From an uncultured Collinsella sp. (GTDB lineage: Bacteria > Actinomycetota > Coriobacteriia > Coriobacteriales > Coriobacteriaceae): 6,032 nt of DNA. This document shows, piece by piece, positions 1 to 4,150 of this stretch. Position numbers and translations under genes: made by a program. Position 1 is the stretch's first letter, and every line of letters begins with the position of its first letter. The stretch spans positions 1 to 6,032 of the forward strand of contig UQZC01000097.1 in NCBI GenBank assembly GCA_900545505.1, given 5' to 3'. The notes beneath the pieces were generated by a model. It was not told the DNA's origin. It worked only from the letters and a program-made list of their open reading frames with translations, and made no database searches.

Positions 1-252
1 CGATTCTAGGCGATGGCCCTCCCTTGCTTCTTACACCACGACTGTGCGCGCTACCGCTTTCAACCTCTTCGAATCGCTCAAAGTAGGCAATTTGCTCTCG
101 ATTTTGCTGCTACTAAATTGGTGACAGTACTCATATTTGCCACTTTTTGACCACGGGGTATCCGGAGGGGCTCTCGACAAGCATCTAACGCTACAATAAC
201 TACCACGTGGCTGGGTTTTGCCGGCCGAATGTGCGATGTCGTGGGAGGGGAC
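1..252. other. Upstream region without a supported gene
   Basis: I see no convincing gene here. One forward frame is open from the left edge to a TGA at 122-124 (about 40 codons), so the tail of a truncated gene cannot be excluded, but its sequence matches no family I recognise. The other two forward frames stop at 7-9 and 84-86. Bases 80-150 are clearly more AT-rich than the flanking genes. A TACAAT that resembles a -10 box lies at 192-197, but no acceptable -35 sits 16-18 bp upstream of it. A perfect 8-bp palindrome, CCACGTGG, lies at 203-210. Confidence 0.5.
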
Positions 253-501
253 ATGGTCGAGTTTACAAAGACGATTAAAGATCCGTTGGGACTACATGCC
301 CGCCCGGTTGCGTTGCTCTATGACATCATTGCCAAGCATCGTAGCGACGTGTCGGTCAGCATCGGTGACCGTCATACCGACGGTCGCGACGTTATGGGCC
401 TCATGGCTCTCTACGGCGAGTGCGGCGAGGACATCATCTTCCGCGTTTCGGGCGTGGATGAGGCTTCCTGCGTTACGTCGATTAGAAACCTCTCGCTTTA
501 A
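253..501 (+). CDS. ptsH: HPr-family phosphocarrier protein
   Basis: An 82-aa HPr, the small cytoplasmic protein that takes phosphate from PEP-phosphotransferase enzyme I and passes it to sugar-specific EIIA domains. The motif GLHARP at residues 13-18 contains His15, the phosphorylated residue, and Arg17, which stabilises it. The region around residues 44-55 (GRDVMGLMALYG) matches the second conserved HPr block. In most HPr proteins position 46 is the regulatory Ser in the order Ser-Ile-Met-Gly; here it is Asp46 (codon 388-390), so HPr-kinase regulation at this site is not possible. The ATG at 253 is chosen over the in-frame ATG at 229 because GGGAGGGG lies immediately upstream at 243-250 and because it puts the histidine exactly at 15. 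The C-terminus is slightly shorter than the usual 85-90 aa. No enzyme I gene or sugar permease is in the window, and the gene appears monocistronic, closed by the terminator at 511-546. Family assignment is secure; whether it is the main sugar-transport HPr or a regulatory paralogue is unknown. Confidence 0.92.
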   Translation: MVEFTKTIKDPLGLHARPVALLYDIIAKHRSDVSVSIGDRHTDGRDVMGLMALYGECGEDIIFRVSGVDEASCVTSIRNLSL

Positions 502-510
502 GCATGACGG

Positions 511-546
511 GGCGCGGCAAAGGACGGCTCTTTGCCGCGCCTTTTT
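511..546 (+). terminator. Intrinsic terminator of ptsH
   Basis: A perfect 12-bp stem: GGCGCGGCAAAG at 511-522 pairs with CTTTGCCGCGCC at 530-541. The loop is 7 nt and five T residues follow (542-546). It begins 9 nt after the ptsH stop codon and separates ptsH from the iron-uptake genes. Confidence 0.95.
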
Positions 547-593
547 GTTTCGTATAGGAAACTTTTTCGAAAACTGAATAGAGACCCTTTCCA

Positions 594-647
594 AAAAGTT
601 AACCACGTGCTAGTTTACTAAAGCGAACATAGACGTGGTTAACTTTT
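594..647. promoter_or_regulatory. Perfect 15-bp inverted repeat upstream of feoA
   Basis: AAAAGTTAACCACGT (594-608) is exactly repeated in inverted orientation as ACGTGGTTAACTTTT (633-647), with a 24-nt spacer. It is the main feature between the ptsH terminator and the first feoA, and ends 42 nt before the feoA start. A weak promoter could overlap the left arm (TTTCCA at 588-593, 17 bp, TAGTTT at 611-616). No T-run follows the right arm (ATCGCG comes next), so forward termination is unlikely. The repeat could be a two-site operator for a metal-responsive repressor or a long 5'-leader hairpin. The half-sites share AAGTTA with the palindrome upstream of feoB. The repeat is seen directly; its role is inferred. 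Confidence 0.55.
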
Positions 648-689
648 ATCGCGTCGATGTTGAGGACGAACTGACGTTAGGAGCCACTC

Positions 690-932
690 ATGTCTTGCGG
701 ACCGCAGATGCCGGCCATGCCGCTTTCGATGGTAAAAGCGGGCGAAACCGTGCGCGTGTCTCGTGTAAAGGGCAATGAGGACATGAAACACCACCTCAAG
801 GACCTCGGCTTTGTCGAGGGCAACGAAATCCACGTGGTGAGCTCGAGTGGTGCCAATATCATCGTCACGGTGCTGGGCGCACGCTTTGGCATCGATTCCA
901 AGGTTGCCATGCACATCATGACCGTCGGTTAG
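690..932 (+). CDS. feoA: FeoA-family ferrous iron transport protein (first copy)
   Basis: An 80-aa protein of the FeoA family, a small cytoplasmic SH3-like beta-barrel domain that supports the FeoB Fe(II) permease. Supporting features are the family layout of an N-terminal strand (VKAGETVRVSRVKG), then a helix ending in HLKDLGF (the H-L-x-D-L-G signature), a Gly turn (VEGNEI) and C-terminal strands ending in a short hydrophobic tail. It carries an N-terminal extension of about 15 residues (MSCGPQMPAMPLSMV) relative to the second copy, including Cys3. The ATG at 690 is favoured by TAGGAG at 678-683, spaced 6 nt; a later ATG within the extension cannot be excluded. It lies 39 nt upstream of the second feoA, probably in one transcript. 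The two copies are only distantly alike, so they are not a recent tandem duplication. FeoA biochemistry in general remains unclear; involvement in FeoB function is the established view. Confidence 0.88.
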   Translation: MSCGPQMPAMPLSMVKAGETVRVSRVKGNEDMKHHLKDLGFVEGNEIHVVSSSGANIIVTVLGARFGIDSKVAMHIMTVG

Positions 933-971
933 TCTGCAGCATTTCATAAAAACCGAAAGGGGGACAAGAGG

Positions 972-1193
972 ATGAAGACGTTGGGTGACGTTAAGGTGGG
1001 CGAGAGCTCTACCATCGTCAAGCTTCACGGTGAGGGTGCGCTTCGCCGCCACCTTATGGACCTGGGGCTCATCAAGGGCACTTCGTTCAAGGTCGTGAAG
1101 GTCGCACCGCTCGGTGATCCGGTCGAGATCAACGTGCGCGGCTACGAGCTTTCCATCCGCAAGGAGGAGGCGGCCGTCGTCGAGGTTCAGTAA
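972..1193 (+). CDS. feoA: FeoA-family ferrous iron transport protein (second copy)
   Basis: A 73-aa protein of typical FeoA length. It shows the family order: N-terminal LGDVKVGES strand, a short helix with RRHLMDLGL (H-L-x-D-L-G signature), the turn IKGTSFKVVKVAPLGDP, and the C-terminal strands with VEINVRGYELSIRKEEA. The APLGDPVEI...GYELSIRKEEA segment is the most canonical FeoA C-terminal half, so this copy is the closer match to classical FeoA and the better candidate for the direct FeoB partner. The start is supported by AAAGGGGG at 956-963, spaced 8 nt. feoB begins 123 nt downstream; no intrinsic terminator lies between, so co-transcription with feoB is likely, although that gap also holds an operator-like palindrome. 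Confidence 0.93.
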   Translation: MKTLGDVKVGESSTIVKLHGEGALRRHLMDLGLIKGTSFKVVKVAPLGDPVEINVRGYELSIRKEEAAVVEVQ

Positions 1194-1221
1194 GGGCTCG
1201 CGGCGTATATTTCTGCAGATA

Positions 1222-1241
1222 AAGTTAGGTATTTCTAACTT
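1222..1241. promoter_or_regulatory. DtxR/IdeR-like palindrome upstream of feoB
   Basis: AAGTTAG (1222-1228), six bases GTATTT, then the exact inverse CTAACTT (1235-1241). The inner TTAGGT...CTAA agrees with the outer positions of the iron-dependent repressor consensus TTAGGTTAGCCTAA (10 of 14 as I align it), while the centre differs. Weaker outer symmetry, CTGCA at 1213-1217 and TGCAG at 1244-1248, flanks it. Its place between feoA and feoB suits iron-responsive control by a DtxR-family regulator, possibly of an internal feoB promoter, but I cannot identify clear -35 and -10 boxes. It could alternatively act as an mRNA hairpin. Confidence 0.5.
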
Positions 1242-1270
1242 AATGCAGCAACTTTGAAGCACATTATCCA

Positions 1271-1296
1271 GCCCGCGCGGAGAAAGCAGCGCGGGC
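1271..1296 (+). other. GC-rich hairpin just upstream of the feoB ribosome-binding site
   Basis: GCCCGCGC (1271-1278) pairs perfectly with GCGCGGGC (1289-1296) around a 10-nt loop. No T-run follows (GCACAAGG comes next), so it is not an intrinsic terminator. It ends about 5 nt before the purine-rich stretch AAGGAAGAAGGA (1301-1312) that serves as the feoB Shine-Dalgarno region. It may stabilise a processed feoB mRNA end or modulate translation; this role is inferred. Confidence 0.5.
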
Positions 1297-1316
1297 GCAC
1301 AAGGAAGAAGGATTGA

Positions 1317-3644
1317 ATGGCGGATTCTCAGATCCATGTCGCGCTGGCGGGTAACCCCAACTGCGGCAAGACCACGCTTTTCAACCTGATCACCGGCGCC
1401 AACGGCTACGTTGGCAACTGGCCCGGCGTCACGGTTGAGAAAAAGGAGGCCAAGCTCCTAAGCGACAAGAACGTTACCATCACGGACCTCCCTGGCATCT
1501 ACTCGCTTTCCCCCTACAGCCCCGAGGAGCAATGCTCGCGCGATTACCTCATGAGTGGCGAGCCCGATGTTGTCGTTCAGGTGGTCGACGCCACCAACCT
1601 CGAGCGCAACCTGTACCTGGCGCTTCAGGTTATCGAGACCGGCCTGCCCGTGGTCGTTGCCCTCAACATGGCCGACTTGGTCGAGAAGAATGGCGACAAG
1701 ATCGACACCGACAAGCTCTCCAAGAAGCTCGGCTGCCCGGTCATGATGATCTCCGCTCTTAAGAACAAGGGCATCAAGGAGCTGTTCGAGCAGGTCAAGA
1801 AGTCCGCAGCTTCCAAGGGCCAGGTGCCGGAGCACAAGTTCGACTCTTCCATCGAGGACGTTCTGGACCACATCGAGAACAATCTGCCGGCGAGCGTTCC
1901 CGCCAACAAGCGCCGCTATTACGCCGTCAAGCTGTTCGAGCGTGATGCAGACGCCTGCAAACTCATCAACCTCACCAAGGAGAAGGCCGCTCGCGTGGAG
2001 GAGCTGGTCGCCCAGTGCGAGCAGGACTGCGACGACGATGCCGAGTCCATCATCACCGGTGAGCGCTACGGCGTGATCGCTCATATCATCGACGAGTGCC
2101 TCACCAAAGCCCCGGCCAAGATGAGCACCTCCGAGAAGATCGACCGCGTGGTTACCAACCGTATCCTGGGCCTGCCGATTTTTGTCGTCATCATGTTCTG
2201 CGTGTACTACATCGCCGTTTCCACCTTGGGTGGCACGGTGACGGACTTCACCAACGACCAGCTCTTCGGCACCGACGGCTGGTACGTGCTCGGTCAGGGC
2301 CGCGACGCTTACGACGCGGCTGTCGAGGCCGCGGGTGACGACGCCGACTCGGTCGACCCGGCACAGTACGGCCCCTATGTCCCGGGTATCACCACCATGG
2401 TGCACGATGCCCTCGTGGCGGGTGGCACCGAGGACGGTGGCCTGGTCGATTCGCTGGTCTGCGACGGTATCGTTGGCGGCCTGGGCGCCATCTTCGGCTT
2501 TGTGCCGCAGATGTTCCTGCTGTTCGTGATGCTGTCCTTCCTGGAGGACTGCGGCTACATGGCCCGCGTCGCCTTTATCATGGACCGCGTGTTCCGCCGC
2601 TTTGGCCTGTCCGGTAAGTCGTTCATCCCCATGCTCGTGTCCTCGGGCTGCGGCGTCCCCGGCGTCATGGCCACCAAGACCATCGAGAACGAGAAGGACC
2701 GCCGCATGACGGTCATGACCACCACGTTCATCCCCTGCGGCGCCAAGCTGCCGATCATCGCCCTGCTCATGGGCTCCATCATTGGCGATTCTTCCACCAC
2801 GGCCGCATGGATCAGCCCGCTCTTCTACTTCCTGGGCGTCTTTGCCGTCATCGCCTCGGGCCTCATGCTCAAGAAGACCAAGCTCTTCGCCGGCCGTCCG
2901 ACCCCGTTTGTCATGGAGCTTCCTGCCTACCACTTCCCGGCGATCCGTTCCTGGGCGCTGCACGTGTGGGAGCGCTGCTGGGCCTTTATCAAGAAGGCCG
3001 GCACGGTCATCTTTGCGTCCACCGTCGTCGTTTGGTTCCTCTCCAACTTTGGTAGCTATAACGGTTCCTTTGGCTTCCTGCCTGCGATGGACGGCATCCC
3101 CGAGGAGTTTATGGACTACTCCGTGCTTGCCATGCTGGGCAACCTGGTCGCTTGGATCTTCGCCCCGCTCGGCTTTAGCACCTGGCAGGCCACCGCGCTG
3201 ACTGTCTCTGGCCTCGTCGCCAAGGAGAACGTCGTCGCCACCGCCGGCTCGCTGCTGTCCGTCGCCGACGCGGGCGAGACCGACCCGAGCCTGTGGACCG
3301 CGTTTGCCGGCATGTTCCCCACCATGGGCGCTTGCGTTGCCTTCGGCGCCTTCAACCTACTGTGCGCTCCGTGCTTTGCCGCCATTGGCACCATCCGCAA
3401 CCAGATGGATTCCGGCAAGTGGACTGCGATCGCCATCGGTTACGAGTGCGCCTTTGCTTGGGTGATCGGCCTGTTCATCAACCAGTTCTACAACTTGCTT
3501 GTTCTTGGACAGTTTGGTATCTGGACGATTGTGGCCATCGTGCTGCTGGTTGCGATGCTCTTCCAGATCTTCCGTCCCATGCCCAAGCATGCATGGACCG
3601 ACGAGGACGAGACCAACACTGCTTCCGCCGCAGTTTCCGCTTAA
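1317..3644 (+). CDS. feoB: Ferrous iron transport protein B (GTP-dependent Fe(II) permease)
   Basis: A full-length 775-aa FeoB, the inner-membrane Fe(II) permease; the E. coli protein is about the same size. The N-terminal GTPase has every expected motif: G1 GNPNCGKT (12-19), G2 Thr39 in WPGVT, G3 DLPG (57-60), G4 NMAD (117-120) and G5 SAL (146-148). A helical GDI-like spacer follows to about residue 275. The membrane part begins near residue 283. It contains two Gate-domain blocks with conserved Cys: SSGCGVPG (Cys445) and IPCGAKLP (Cys474). The AKEN motif at 635-638 matches the conserved C-terminal G-x-x-A-K-E block. Between the first membrane helix and FGFVPQ (residues 393-398), roughly residues 312-380 form an acidic, presumably extracytoplasmic loop. 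The ATG at 1317 is preceded by AAGGA at 1308-1312, and the start places the G1 motif as expected. The C-terminus ends soon after the last helix in a short charged tail; no fused or separate FeoC is seen. It follows two feoA genes and ends at a strong terminator. Confidence 0.98.
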   Translation: MADSQIHVALAGNPNCGKTTLFNLITGANGYVGNWPGVTVEKKEAKLLSDKNVTITDLPGIYSLSPYSPEEQCSRDYLMSGEPDVVVQVVDATNLERNLYLALQVIETGLPVVVALNMADLVEKNGDKIDTDKLSKKLGCPVMMISALKNKGIKELFEQVKKSAASKGQVPEHKFDSSIEDVLDHIENNLPASVPANKRRYYAVKLFERDADACKLINLTKEKAARVEELVAQCEQDCDDDAESIITGERYGVIAHIIDECLTKAPAKMSTSEKIDRVVTNRILGLPIFVVIMFCVYYIAVSTLGGTVTDFTNDQLFGTDGWYVLGQGRDAYDAAVEAAGDDADSVDPAQYGPYVPGITTMVHDALVAGGTEDGGLVDSLVCDGIVGGLGAIFGFVPQMFLLFVMLSFLEDCGYMARVAFIMDRVFRRFGLSGKSFIPMLVSSGCGVPGVMATKTIENEKDRRMTVMTTTFIPCGAKLPIIALLMGSIIGDSSTTAAWISPLFYFLGVFAVIASGLMLKKTKLFAGRPTPFVMELPAYHFPAIRSWALHVWERCWAFIKKAGTVIFASTVVVWFLSNFGSYNGSFGFLPAMDGIPEEFMDYSVLAMLGNLVAWIFAPLGFSTWQATALTVSGLVAKENVVATAGSLLSVADAGETDPSLWTAFAGMFPTMGACVAFGAFNLLCAPCFAAIGTIRNQMDSGKWTAIAIGYECAFAWVIGLFINQFYNLLVLGQFGIWTIVAIVLLVAMLFQIFRPMPKHAWTDEDETNTASAAVSA

Positions 3645-3673
3645 GTCCGAATAAGGATTAACCCCTTTCCACG

Positions 3674-3706
3674 AGCCCGGGTGTCCCAGCGACACTCGGG
3701 CTTTTT
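3674..3706 (+). terminator. Intrinsic terminator of the feo operon
   Basis: AGCCCGGGTGTC (3674-3685) pairs with GACACTCGGGCT (3691-3702), 12 positions with one G-U wobble. The loop is 5 nt (CCAGC) and the U-run is five T residues (3702-3706). It starts 30 nt after the feoB stop and should end the feoA-feoA-feoB transcript. Confidence 0.93.
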
Positions 3707-3714
3707 GGTGCAAT

Positions 3715-3791
3715 GGGGTCAGATTGCTTTGCTCCAGAAGTTAAGATGTGGCGTTTCCGCAGATAAAACCGACCAAAATAAACCTGTCCCT
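3715..3791. repeat. Candidate REP/MITE-like element with imperfect terminal inverted repeats
   Basis: This 77-bp stretch begins with GGGGTCAGATT and ends with AACCTGTCCCT. Read outside-in, the ends GGGTCAGATT (3716-3725) and GGGACAGGTT (reverse complement of 3781-3790) agree at 8 of 10 positions. Ends of the GGGGTCAGA and GGGACAGG kind are, from memory, typical of REP-like repeats associated with Y1/IS200-like transposases in many bacteria. It is AT-richer than its surroundings, has no coding potential and sits exactly between a terminator and the next gene. The ends are seen; the mobile origin is inferred and no flanking direct repeat was found. Confidence 0.4.
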
Positions 3792-3847
3792 TTTGTTAGG
3801 TGGAGAATGGGGTAAAGTAAGTAGTGGCTAACTAGAGGAGGCTTGCT

Positions 3848-4048
3848 ATGGCACCTATCGATATTGTTGTACTGGCTGTTATCGGTATTGCGTTTGTCGC
3901 GGTATGCGTGCGCATCTACCGCAAGGGCACCTGCGCCGACTGCGCTCAGGGTGGCGTTTGCACGGGGCATTGCTCCAACAAAAAGACGTGCGCCGCACTT
4001 AAGGGCGTGGACAAAATCGCCGAAGACTTGGACCGCGGTATTCATTAG
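3848..4048 (+). CDS. FeoB-associated Cys-rich membrane protein
   Basis: A 66-aa protein with one N-terminal membrane helix (residues 4-21, DIVVLAVIGIAFVAVCVR) followed by basic YRKG and a Cys-rich cytoplasmic or interface segment. Cys occurs at 20, 29, 32, 38, 42 and 48, with CADC and CxxxC spacing, then a short charged helix (LKGVDKIAEDLDRGIH). Size, architecture and position downstream of feoB match the FeoB-associated Cys-rich membrane protein family, thought to assist Fe(II) uptake, perhaps by handling iron or substituting for FeoC; its biochemical function is not established. The start is decided by a very strong AGAGGAGG at 3834-3841, spaced 6 nt. It is separated from feoB by a terminator and the repeat at 3715-3791, so it should have its own promoter. 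TAAAGT at 3813-3818 is a possible -10 with a poor -35. No clear terminator of its own follows. Confidence 0.82.
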   Translation: MAPIDIVVLAVIGIAFVAVCVRIYRKGTCADCAQGGVCTGHCSNKKTCAALKGVDKIAEDLDRGIH

Positions 4049-4081
4049 CCGACCGGCGTTTGGGTATGTTTGACTGCGGAT

Positions 4082-4122
4082 GCGGCAGTTGCTGATACGA
4101 TAAGTACGTTAGCAACTGCCGC
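4082..4122. promoter_or_regulatory. Perfect 12-bp inverted repeat upstream of the flavin oxidoreductase
   Basis: GCGGCAGTTGCT (4082-4093) and AGCAACTGCCGC (4111-4122) are exact inverse copies around a 17-nt AT-richer spacer. A promoter may overlap: TTGACT at 4070-4075 is a good -35 and TACGAT at 4096-4101 a fair -10, but the 20-bp spacing is too long for confidence. No T-run follows, so it is not a standard terminator for the preceding gene. The tail of the right arm, GCCGC (4118-4122), could instead pair with GCGGC at 4126-4130, an alternative hairpin right before the Shine-Dalgarno site. An operator for a dedicated regulator, or a leader structure, are both possible. Confidence 0.5.
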
Positions 4123-4150
4123 CGAGCGGCTTAAACGAAAGGAACCCTGT

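Noticed and set aside
229..252. Earlier in-frame ATG as the HPr start
   Set aside because: It adds eight residues not found in HPr proteins, moves the active His away from position 15, and ignores the GGGAGGGG site just before the ATG at 253.
1271..1296. Intrinsic terminator between feoA and feoB
   Set aside because: The stem is good but there is no T-run after it on either strand, and the next gene belongs to the same pathway.
639..1337. Open frame of 232 codons on the minus strand across both feoA genes
   Set aside because: It overlaps two well-supported FeoA genes with their own ribosome-binding sites; the translation resembles no known protein.
1458..2963. Long 501-codon open frame on the minus strand within feoB
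   Set aside because: It is antisense to a complete FeoB with all GTPase and Gate motifs. Its translation is low in complexity (rich in Gly, Asp, His, Ala), as expected for a GC-rich antisense frame, and it matches no family.
3843..4073. Overlapping 76-codon frame starting 5 nt before the Cys-rich gene
   Set aside because: It is frame-shifted relative to the Cys-rich protein, its start is less well spaced from AGAGGAGG, and its sequence lacks the family pattern.
4082..4122. Terminator of the Cys-rich protein gene
   Set aside because: No T-run follows the right arm, and the 17-nt spacer is long for an intrinsic terminator; an operator or leader structure is more likely.
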